Below the pieces are notes generated by a model, which worked only from the letters and a program-made list of their open reading frames with translations, ran no database searches and had not been told where the DNA came from. From Cryptococcus deneoformans JEC21 (lineage: Eukaryota > Basidiomycota > Tremellomycetes > Tremellales > Cryptococcaceae): 27,500 bases of DNA. Positions within the stretch are counted from its first letter, which is position 1, and each line of letters opens with the position of its first letter. This document shows positions 19,871 to 27,500 of this stretch, piece after piece. The stretch is taken from positions 1,998,701 to 2,026,200 of the forward strand of contig NC_006685.1 of assembly GCF_000091045.1 (NCBI RefSeq). Direction: 5' to 3'. A program made the position numbers and the translations under genes.

Positions 19871-20832
19871 ATGAGCACCACCCCGTCAAGATCAGCACCA
19901 CCTCCTCCTCCCCCCGAGGAGGATTCCCAGGGAGCTTCAGCCAGTGAGTCATGCCTGCTTCCGATCGGGACGGTGACGACAAGTACACTGCTGATACACG
20001 ATTGACCGATAGATGAGCGATTACTGGCGGCTGCCAAGACTGACAACGAAGGAATGCTGGAGGATGCGCTCAAGGAACTGAGTGATATCAACCAACCTGA
20101 TGGGTAAGCTCTTCATCCGCAAGATTAGGCGGCAGAACTGACAAAGGGACCATCACAGCCTTGGTAACACTGGTATGTCGATACTCGACTTTGTTACGAA
20201 TAAATGTTAATGCACTCCGGATGCAAAGCCCTCCACTATGCGTGAGTCTATCCAGAATAATCAAGGACTCATGTACAGTGACTGACTCTTCTCAGTATTA
20301 TTCACGCATCTACAAACGTCCTCGAACTTATCCTTTGCCACGACACCTGTGACGTCGACCTGAAGAACAGACTACAAGGAGACACCCCTTTGCACATTGC
20401 TGTTAGAAATCGATGGGATCAATATGAGGGTCTGAGGTTGTGGTTAGGTACGTGCAAAACTACATCATATTACGGGATTATTAACATGGCTGATTTTGAG
20501 TACAGTACAAAGTTTGTTAGAAGCTGGTGCGGACACCACGTAAGTCTCACCTATTCCGAATCTTCGCGCAAATCTCCTAGCACTTCAAGACGTGTACTCG
20601 ATCTGATCACATCTCTCCTCATTACAGAATCCGAAACCGTTACAACGAAAAGCCAATAGACATCCTCCCCCGCGCAGACCCCAACGCCGACCTAACATCC
20701 GACGACGAAAAGATTCGCTGTGCGCTCCGCCAGGCTGAAGCAGAGGCTTCACTCGCAATCTCAGATGCTGTGGTAGATGACGATGATGAGGCTGAGGTGG
20801 ACCCGGATGATGTTGCGTCCGATTCAGATTAG
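19871..20832 (+). CDS. Small ankyrin-repeat protein with acidic tail
   Basis: Seven exons (19871-19943, 20013-20103, 20159-20172, 20229-20241, 20296-20447, 20506-20539, 20628-20832) give 582 nt, or 193 residues, with all phases consistent. Two internal exons are only 14 and 13 nt; together they encode the conserved GNTALHYA that opens an ankyrin repeat. After a Ser/Pro-rich start come ankyrin units: GNTALHYAIIHASTNVLELI, GDTPLHIAVRNR, then SLLEAGADTTIRNRYNEKPI. The C-terminus is very acidic (VVDDDDEAEVDPDDVASDSD). This size and layout resemble the small nuclear/cytoplasmic ankyrin proteins of the YCR051W type in yeasts, whose role is not well defined. Ankyrin repeats bind protein partners. 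Confidence 0.88.
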
Positions 20833-21274
20833 GGTTAGGTTACGTTAGGTTAGAGATGAAGGGGGCTGGTGACGTTGTAGACTTTGGGCATGTAGCAAGA
20901 CATCAAGATGCTGGTGATATTTGACTAGAGGGAAGAGCCGCGGTTTTTGCATTGCGAATCCTGCGGCGCAAATGCTGAATCCTAAGCAGGTGCTAACATG
21001 TTCCTTCTTGTTTTTCATGTTGAGATACCATGATAGAGTGGTATTGTTCTAGCTTCTACAAATCTACACATAAATAGCCTTCAAAAATCTACACAATACC
21101 ATATCCCCATCATCCTAATCTTGCTCAATAGACGTCCTTTGCGAACCTCGGCCGCGGTACCAAGTTAATCTCCATCGGCCAAACTCTTGTCTTCCACGCG
21201 CTCAAAACCGGCCTGGAGTATGGGCATTCCACAGTCGTTGTCCCTGTGTGGCGTTGCCCACACTCCTGGCAATG
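20833..21274. other. Intergenic between convergent genes
   Basis: About 440 bp between the ankyrin gene stop and the F-box-like gene stop. Just after the ankyrin stop is a short TTAGG-like stretch (20830-20854). The right part (21150-21270) is open on the leftward strand. It may contain an alternative last exon of the F-box-like gene, reading VWATPHRDNDCGMPILQAGF. Confidence 0.5.
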
Positions 21275-22610
21275 TCATAAGATATCTTGTAGTTTAGCAA
21301 TTGTGGCGCCTTTATGACCGATACCTATCACATTTGAGACGTATTAGCAAATGATGGTCGGATCCTTTGTGAGGTGCTGAGAAAAGGAAGAGGTTTGACT
21401 TACGGCCGCAAGAGACACATTGCATTTCACCCGGGGTAAATTTCATTTTCTCTAAGACCTCATCTGCCAACTCTCTCTTGAACCCCGCTCTGCCAATCAA
21501 ATCCTGAGGCAACCCTCCTTTAATCGCATCATCGATCAATCTCCCGACTTCCATATACCCTACGCCAGTATCATCGTCATCGTCATTCTCTAGCTTGGTA
21601 AGAATGTGACCCTTGTGGTTCACGAACACCCAAGACGTGTTTTCAAGGATGGCACCAGCATTCGCGCCTGAGGGGAAGAGATTTTTCACAGCTGTACCAA
21701 TTTGCCAGCTTCGGAAGTTCCATTTAGGCCCTGGAATCCCTGTCGATGATTTACCTGGATTGACGAACACCGCTCCTCCTCCTTCTCTTTCCCCACCCTC
21801 GACCCTCCCAATTTCACCCGTAAGGATACAATGTGATGAAAAGTGGTAAACATTTTTACACCCCTTTAAAGAAGGAAGCACCTGATGCACGATATCATGC
21901 ACGCAAAACGTCTCTAGCGAGGACCATCCATCGTCGATCAGACGGTTCATACGCGCCACAAGCTGGTACTGTTTGATTGTCGTGAGTTCCAAGTGCTCGT
22001 CCCATGACTGGGAAGGCACGACTGGATAGGAGAGGCAGAGCTTGGTAGGTCGAGAGGTGGAGATGAGGGATTCGAGGAAAGCTGGGTTATGGGGTCGGTC
22101 GTATGTCTCTGGGATGTAGGTACGGATCTCATCAGCGACCGGGGGCAATAGCTGGACGGATTGGAGGGAAGGTAAGATGAGGTAGTTGGGAGAGTAAGCA
22201 TTGACTGCAGATGTAAACGCTTTGGTCAGGGGGGAGGAGTCTGCAGGAAGGGAGTGAATAGAAAGATGGCGAACGTGTTGGAGAGCCAGGATACGACGGA
22301 GAACTGCACGCTCAGCGCTGAAAATGGTTTCAGACGCGACTGCGTTGTCGACCTGCTTCCCCAACGAGTCTGGAGATAAAAGAAAATCGTCGCCCAAGAA
22401 GAACAGAGCGTAAGTCTTCTTGGGCTTGAAAGATACTTTGCGGTAGACGATAGGGCTGAGAGCAAAGTAATAATCTTTCGAGCATCTGTGGAGGGCCGCG
22501 AGGGTAGAGTGTGCTCCGCTTCCAAAAAGAAAAGCCGCGATGCGAAGGGCGAGGTCGACGGGAAGAGGTTGCCCCTCGTTGGGAGGAGGTCGGTCTATGG
22601 TGACGGTCAT
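21275..22610 (-). CDS. F-box-like protein of unknown function
   Basis: Exon 21404-22610, intron 21325-21403 (GTAAGT, branch GCTAAT, GATAG), exon 21275-21324: 1257 nt, 418 residues. The start (residues ~15-60: QPLPVDLALRIAAFL, then TLAALHRCSKDYYFALSPIV) fits an F-box, which would tether a substrate receptor to Skp1 in an SCF ubiquitin ligase. The middle has leucine-rich stretches (HVRHLSIHSLP, LPSLQSVQLLPPV, RPTKLCLSYPVV) like irregular LRR-type F-box proteins in basidiomycetes. An acidic loop (ENDDDDD) and EVGRLIDDAI follow. The C-terminus ends CVSCGRIGHKGATI, close to a CCHC zinc knuckle but with Ile where the last Cys should be. A later acceptor (end of CATTGCCAG, 21269) would give a different Cys/His-containing tail. 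The large first exon is unusual for this intron-rich window. Confidence 0.72.
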
Positions 22611-23287
22611 ACTACTGTCTCAATGAAAGCAGTAAGCTTTTTATTCGATGCTGACTGATTAATTTTTGAGTGGAGAACTAAAGAAAAAACGGACTTTTCA
22701 AGGGTACGCATCGCCACTACAATCCGAGTAGGATGGCTGCCTCGCTCGCCATCTGCCTTCGTGTTCCCCACTTCTGAACTCCCCTGGCACCACTTTTTTA
22801 TCAGATAAAAATCGCTAGGGACCTGAGATTAGATCTGTCGGCCGAAGACGTGTCGAAGCGAAGAAAGCCGAAAATCCTTTGTTATATTGACGCGACTTCC
22901 TTGCTTTTCTCGCGCGAGTTTCAGAAAGAGTTATACAGGTCAAGTCGCTGTTTTCTATAAGAGGCTAGCATAGTATATTAATCCCAATGGAAATGGGAAC
23001 GAAGATGGAGGATGTTTTCTTGACATCGATCCCTTCTCCGTTCGTTTGAGCTTTTCCTTAATGACACAGGTCCTGCGATCGCCTAAACCATCGATTACGT
23101 AAGTTTAGTCAATGGAATACTTTTGTGCTATCACCTGATTTCGAAGACATTTACTAATTACGTATGTTCAGACGATGACATGCAAGTGAGCTGATGCATG
23201 TCTTGTATAAAATCTACTAGGGGTAAAGTACCCAATAATCTAATATTCAGTCTTTAGGCTGCCATGGCGATGACTATTTCAGCCTAT
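22611..23287. other. Intergenic, F-box-like gene promoter side
   Basis: About 680 bp between the F-box-like gene start and the acetyltransferase stop. It contains two TTACGTA palindrome-type sites (around 23095 and 23159). No supported gene. Confidence 0.5.
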
Positions 23288-24062
23288 CTATGGAGCCACG
23301 ACAGTTCCGTCCTCTTTGATCCTCTTCACTATCCTTGCAGGGTTTCCTGCCACCACACACCTATTGGGCACATTCTTCGTCATAACAGAGCCGGCGCCTA
23401 CAGTGACCCCATCCCCGATGGTGACACCAGGTACAATGATGACACCTCCACCTAACCAACAGTCTTTGCCGATGGTGATAGGTTTAGCCCATTCAGGTCC
23501 GGTGAGGCCATTCCGTTCTTCTGGGGATAAAGGGTGAGAGGGTGTGTACAATTGACAGTTGGGGCCGATCATGGTGCGGTCACCGATGGTTACTACATAT
23601 AAAGGTTCAAATGGTAAGCACAGACCAATTATATAAATGTGAGGATAGCTCAGCTACTTACTAGGGCAAACGTCAAAGAACTGGCAGTTGTGGCCAACAT
23701 AGATATCTCGACCGAAAGTGATTGTGGAGCCCTAAATTTACTTGGGTTAGATGACTTTCTCAACCTTCGCATTGAGACATGCTCACATATTCGCAAGTAA
23801 AAGGAATATTGATTATAACATTTCCCTCTTCACCGCCCGTCAGATTGACAAGATCGGTGTACAACTCCATTCTCTTCTCCGTCGACCTGGTCTGATTGAT
23901 CTGACAAAGTTTCTCTGCCTGTTCGTCCCGGATTCGGCGGAGATATTTGTCCATTGCGAGATAAGGCTTGCCAGCCACCATGAGCTCGAATTGGGTGGTG
24001 TCTTCGCCCTCGACTGGGGTAGGAGGTTTGACTTTGGAGAAGGGAGCGCCAATTGAGCACAT
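23288..24062 (-). CDS. Maltose/galactoside O-acetyltransferase-type enzyme (left-handed beta-helix)
   Basis: Three exons (23787-24062, 23662-23731, 23288-23592; introns 55 and 69 bp) give 651 nt, or 216 residues, the usual family size. The N-terminal helical Mac-type domain includes FELMVAGKPYLAMDKYLRRI. A left-handed beta-helix of hexapeptide repeats follows: ITFGRDIYVGHNCQFFDVCP, ITIGDRTMIGPNCQLYTPSH, PITIGKDCWLGGGVIIVPGV, TIGDGVTVGAGSVMTKNVPN. It ends VVAGNPARIVKRI, the family's C-terminal signature. The His in TPSHPLSPEERN matches the catalytic His that activates the sugar hydroxyl. Expected reaction: transfer of acetyl from acetyl-CoA to a sugar 6-OH in the cytosol (MAT/GAT/NodL group), as a trimer. 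The natural fungal substrate is not known. Confidence 0.92.
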
Positions 24063-24372
24063 ACTGGCGAGTGAAGAACGAATGCGATAGATCAGATGGA
24101 GAGCAATCTATGAAAGGCGTTACATGTTATTTATATATGATCGTGATTGCACACATTATCATATGAGAACGCGTATATCGCGTTTACATTCGTTGCGACA
24201 ACGGCGCGATACATATCGTCAGAGTTTAGCGGAGGAACCACGGGGATGTCGCTGTTCTCCCGCTCATCGAATATTATGATTACAGTTCGAGCCAGCTGTA
24301 CTCGTACGGTGACCTTCAAGCAGTACCCCTTCTGCATCATATCGCAAATATTGTCAAACCCTGGTTAAGTAA

Positions 24373-24748
24373 GATCAAGCAAGATCAAATCTTCACCGCG
24401 CATGGACGCATCTCATATACATAGAGAAATCCTGATCAGGCGCGGGCACCAATTGTTAATGGATATTAAGCAGCCCGATCAAATGCCCCATTGCCTGACC
24501 ATATCTATTCCGCATGATCGGTAGGCAGGGGAGCCCCGATCTTATTCAAAAGATGCATGATCTTACGTTCAGTTTGCAATGGCAAACGGCTTATATTATT
24601 GAAGATCGTTCCACCCAAGCTACGCGATCATTATCGACTATTGCACGACCTGGGAACAAAGGAAAAAAGATCGTGCTTTATAGACAGCATTTATCTTATA
24701 CCTCGGGCCGCACGATCTATCATGATCAAGAGTAATGAGTTCATGATC
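24373..24748. repeat. GATC-rich tract with about 21-22 bp spacing
   Basis: GATC occurs at 24373, 24383, 24434, 24477, 24516, 24538, 24559, 24604, 24626, 24669, 24714, 24724 and 24745. That is thirteen sites in about 375 bp, where one or two are expected. Most gaps are near 21-22 or 43-45 bp. Several sites share CATGATC or CACGATC/GATCGTG contexts. It may be a very diverged short satellite. Confidence 0.55.
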
Positions 24749-24938
24749 TTGCAATATCATATCTGCAGCTGTGTTGATAATGCCTATTACATTATCAGTC
24801 TTTGGACGCGCACGCACATATTCTTAGATTCTGGTACAGCAGTATACAAAATTAGTATGGACAAAACTACTGGCCAAACAGGGCACATCGCCGTTGGGAG
24901 GCACGATCTCCATCTCGCCAAAGCTTAACACCTTCGTT

Positions 24939-24960
24939 GCCGAAGATGTGCCGAAGATGT
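24939..24960 (+). repeat. 11-bp tandem repeat (GCCGAAGATGT x2)
   Basis: GCCGAAGATGT occurs twice head to tail. Confidence 0.85.
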
Positions 24961-25033
24961 ATCTGCATGTAGTGAAAAGAAGAAAGAAAGAAGAATATTC
25001 AGCAACTCGAAATATACTGCCTTTAATCATAAT

Positions 25034-25262
25034 TTACCGGTTGTATTTGGCCAGGAGTTGCTCCATGGCCTCAGCCGAGAAAGTCTTCATGATCTGGACA
25101 AGGTCATCGTAGAGTCGTTGTCAGCGTGCCAGTGGCAACATCGCCAAAGACATCCCTCCAACGGAACACAGACCAAGCAAATGGCACGCCGGCGACCGAC
25201 CCTGCCGCGCTACCGTTGTTACATATTATGTCAGCCGCGCCCTCTTTCCATTTGCCTTTGAA
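25034..25262 (-). pseudogene. Protein-coding remnant of unknown family
   Basis: Leftward, 25262-25104 reads KGKWKEGAADIICNNGSAAG, VAGVPFAWSVFRWRDVFGDV and ATGTLTTTL. After a one-base frame change, 25123-25034 reads YDDLVQIMKTFSAEAMEQLL then AKYNR and stops. Both pieces look like real protein; the overlap of frames suggests a single indel. Family not recognised. It lies directly downstream, on the same strand, of the duplicated units at 25.3-26.0 kb and may be their natural 3' end. Confidence 0.4.
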
Positions 25263-25299
25263 TATGTATAAAAACATAAAGTCACATTGACAGTGGCTT

Positions 25300-25706
25300 G
25301 GAGTTTATAAGGAGAGCCGGGAACAACAACGCCAAGGAAGCTACTGCCAACAGGAGGTCGGCAATCACTTCAAACCGAAAAAATAAAAGTGAGCAAACAA
25401 CCCGTATTCACTTTATTGGTTGTTACTACTCACGGTGGAAAGCCCAGTGCTTGGTGCTGAGCCAAGCAGCCACAATGGGCCCTCTTTCCTGGTGGCTGGA
25501 AGGGGTTCCGGCGCCCACCTTTGGCAGCAGCGACATGGGAGTAAAGGTCCCGTAGCTTTGCCCTGGGGTAAGTTCATGGGCGGGACCATTGTTGCTATAT
25601 CGCGGAGAGGACGCAGGATGGGGGGGGGGGGGGGGCATTGGGGTGGGGATTGGGGTCTTACATCTTGAATCTCATTACCCGGAGCCATCCAAGGGTTGCT
25701 GGTCAC
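25300..25706 (-). pseudogene. Tandem duplicated gene-like unit, copy 2
   Basis: Leftward open frame, Pro-rich, containing EPLPATRKEGPLWLLGSAPS and TGLST. It runs into GTGAGT at 25433, with a 66-bp intron-like stretch to TTTGAAG (25368). The next segment can read VIADLLLAVASLALLFPALL then INSKPLSM. It parallels copy 1 in sequence, splice position and following hydrophobic tail. Neither copy gives one clean frame across the intron, so function is doubtful. Confidence 0.4.
25620..25657 (+). repeat. G16 run plus further G4 runs (G-quadruplex-type motif)
   Basis: Sixteen consecutive G (25620-25635) are followed by CATT, GGGG, T, GGGG, ATT, GGGG. This fits a classic G-quadruplex pattern on the + strand. 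It lies inside copy 2 of the duplicated unit, near the junction of the two copies. Confidence 0.8.
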
Positions 25707-25744
25707 TGGCTTGGTGTCTTTGAGGACTGCCGGAATCGAAAGGG

Positions 25745-26041
25745 CCTAAGAAACCGCCTCCAGCAAAAAGTCGACAACCACTCTAAAGTGAAAAAAAGTG
25801 AGCAAACAACCTCTATCTACTTAATTGGCGGTTACTCACGGAGGACTGCCCAGTGCTTGGTGGTGTACCACGTAGTGGACACGGGGGGCCTCCCTTCCTG
25901 GTTTCTGGAAGCGGTGGCGGTGCTTCCTGCCGGCGGCCGCGACGTGAGAGTGGTGTCAGGAGGCTATCTCTTCTGGCGGTAGCCTTCAACAGGTCGTGGT
26001 TCTTAAATGGACTGGGAAGCTCGGCGCTCTCCCAGTGGGAC
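25745..26041 (-). pseudogene. Tandem duplicated gene-like unit, copy 1
   Basis: Leftward open frame from ATG (about 26041): MSHWESAELPSPF, then PLSRRGRRQEAPPPLPETRK and GGPPCPLRGTPPSTGQSS. It ends at a GTGAGT donor (25839) with a 57-bp intron-like stretch to CTTTAG (25783). The following VVVDFLLEAVS and ALSIPAVLKDTKP align with copy 2's VIADLLLAVAS and ALLFPALLINSKP. The arrangement is a ~400-bp tandem duplication. No known family recognised. Confidence 0.45.
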
Positions 26042-26043
26042 AT

Positions 26044-27166
26044 CAGAACTAAAAGGAGTCCTCCAGGCGCGTAATGACAAGTCTCCGTCGAAGGAGTCTG
26101 TGCTCATTTTTTTTAAAACTATGGTCAGAAAGAGTCAGCTTAGAAGTTGGAGAAGTCAGCTGTAGTCATACTGACTAAAAGATTGTTAAAGGGTTTGAGA
26201 GAGTTACGCGTTATGAGACGGGTGTACGGATAATTGTATCGGGTGTCTCTGATGGTGTGTCTAGTGGGTCTCTCATGTCTGAGGCTGGGTATCTGTTGGT
26301 CATGAGTATATATTGGAAGAAGAGATCAAGTATGAAAGGGGATGGAAGAAGAAAGCAACACGACACGACACGCCATCCTCGTACGCTCGAGCCATCCGCC
26401 ACAAGCACACATGCGAGCGGGAATACCTCTTGGGAATAGTTCGGACCTTCTGCCGAGGACGCCACCGGTGCTGTATGATGTATAGCGCCCCCTCAGAAGG
26501 AATCACCGCTATGGCTCCCGAAGATACTGTGACGTACGAAGTTATTAAGGAATTAGTCGAAAGAGAAGGCAAAGGGGAGTGGCAACAAAGATGTATGTTG
26601 GAATGAGGTAGGAAGGTATTTGGGGATTAGTAATGGTTTTCTCCCCATTTCTTTCTCATTTTGATCGACACTTGCGTTGGCTTGAAAAACCATCATGCAC
26701 AGACCTTGCGTAGTCGTTAAATAACGAGCGTACGGGCAGGCAAGTAAGCGGACGCGATAATTGAGGCAACGAACAGCCACACACGACTCGCCTTTTGCTC
26801 GAGGTCCCCGAGTATCGATACCACTCACCTATACATATCCGTTACCAGAGAGGTTAGAGGTTATATTTTATATTGATATCGATTGTACACGATGTCAGCA
26901 AGATATCAGCGACAGCCAAACGGAGGCTTATTAGATTATCCCGTAAAAATACGTCTGGAGCCGACATTCCTCCGCCGTCGACTGTGAGTGGCAGTGGCAC
27001 GGAACCTTTTGGATGTATAATCAATAGGAAGTTCGCGTGTCTCCTTACGACAGGAAATGAAGGGCACATCATTTCTTGTTGTTGAAGGCGAAGATCTGCC
27101 TTCCGTAACCATGGATGATCCACCTATAATAATGTATCCGCCCAACTATTTTCTATCCGTAGATGG
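26044..27166. other. Long region without a firmly supported gene
   Basis: About 1.1 kb. Rightward 26313-26606 is open and fairly charged (EEIKYERGWKKKATRHDTPS, then TVTYEVIKELVEREGKGEWQ) but has no ATG start and no recognisable domain. It could be an exon or a relic. The rest shows nothing convincing. Confidence 0.4.
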
Positions 27167-27500
27167 CCTCGACGATGGTGAGAAAAATTGCTGATGGAGA
27201 TGCTGCAGCGATGGCCCGGGATAGGAGGGCAGAGAGATCAAAGACAGGTGATGTGGAGTAGTCTGAGGATTCAAGGGGCAGAGTTAGATCACAGGCGATG
27301 ATAACGCTGAATGCGTAAGCTGGTGCGACCTTGAGCAACGGCAAAGATGTCAAGGAGCGGATAATGATTGCGGACAACATTGTCTGTTGTATGCCGAGCC
27401 TACAATGATAGAAGCTGGGATAATGAGTAATATTGGTCGAGAAGATGCGCTGTGGTTACCGCACTCAAGCAGAAACAGCATCATGATGATATGACAAGTC
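27167..27500. repeat. Dispersed repeat, copy B (runs off the window)
   Basis: Same-orientation partner of 13004-13354. Leftward it has an uninterrupted frame (27153-27380) with CDLTLPLESSDYSTSPVFDL, SALLSRAIAAASPSAIFL and TIVEA, suggesting that this copy is closer to the coding ancestor. The similarity reaches the last base of the window, so the unit continues beyond it. Confidence 0.65.

Larger units (their letters stand above)
24063..25033. other. Long region without a supported gene; GATC-rich
   Basis: About 970 bp. It carries the acetyltransferase promoter side (24063-24130), then AT-rich sequence with an unusually dense, regularly spaced set of GATC sites (24373-24745) and an 11-bp tandem repeat (24939-24960). 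Open frames here lack protein-like character. Confidence 0.5.

Noticed and set aside
20830..20854. TTAGGGTTAGG-like stretch resembling telomere repeats
   Set aside because: Too short and irregular, lies just after the ankyrin stop codon, and does not match the longer G-run repeats expected of Cryptococcus-type telomeres.
24557..24928. 123-codon rightward open frame across the GATC tract
   Set aside because: Composition is not protein-like, it overlaps repeats, and no start or splice context supports it.

Overview
The window looks like nuclear DNA of a basidiomycete yeast of the Tremellomycetes (Cryptococcus/Kwoniella type). Genes carry many 45-80 bp introns with GTNNGT donors, CTAAC/CTAAT-like branch sites and NAG acceptors. 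Protein genes lie on both strands with no operon structure, and some exons are only 13-14 nt long. The genus is inferred from gene style and protein flavour; no rRNA or marker is present.

Layout. 1-505 (+) is the 3' end of an MFS drug/amino-acid transporter, convergent with a complete 10-exon PP5-type Ser/Thr phosphatase (728-2999, -). A complete Gfo/Idh/MocA dehydrogenase follows (3564-4922, -). From about 5.2 to 15 kb the window becomes a gene graveyard. It holds a degenerate copy of a zinc-cluster domain (5239-5560, -), a frame-broken gene (5997-7114, -) and a ~700 bp element with ~70 bp terminal inverted repeats (7245-7944). Next come a 5'-less Myb/SANT-like gene (8025-8981, +), an orphan last exon (9085-9333, -) and a broken internal piece of nucleoporin POM152 (about 9813-10960, +). 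An intact Zn2Cys6 gene (10848-12370, -) follows, whose 3' end runs antisense into the POM152 piece, and then degenerate coding remnants (13004-14843, -).

Intact genes resume with a small predicted mitochondrial membrane protein (15351-15927, +) and a 6PGDH/HIBADH-type dehydrogenase (16288-17867, -). A remnant of a DUF1275 (YoaK-type) membrane protein sits at 18829-19161 (-). After it come an ankyrin-repeat protein with two micro-exons (19871-20832, +), an F-box-like protein (21275-22610, -) and a maltose/galactoside O-acetyltransferase-type enzyme (23288-24062, -).

The right end (24.1-27.5 kb) has no intact gene that I can support. It contains a GATC-rich tract with roughly 21-22 bp spacing, coding fragments, a ~400 bp tandem duplication of a gene-like unit with a G16 run between the copies, and a second copy of the repeat seen at 13.0-13.35 kb. 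The repeat runs off the window edge.

The genes do not form an obvious pathway. The striking feature is the mixture of housekeeping genes with truncated, frame-shifted and duplicated gene pieces, typical of subtelomeric or rearrangement-prone fungal DNA. Exon boundaries were read by eye from splice signals and frame continuity. In the complete multi-exon genes the exon lengths sum to whole codons.
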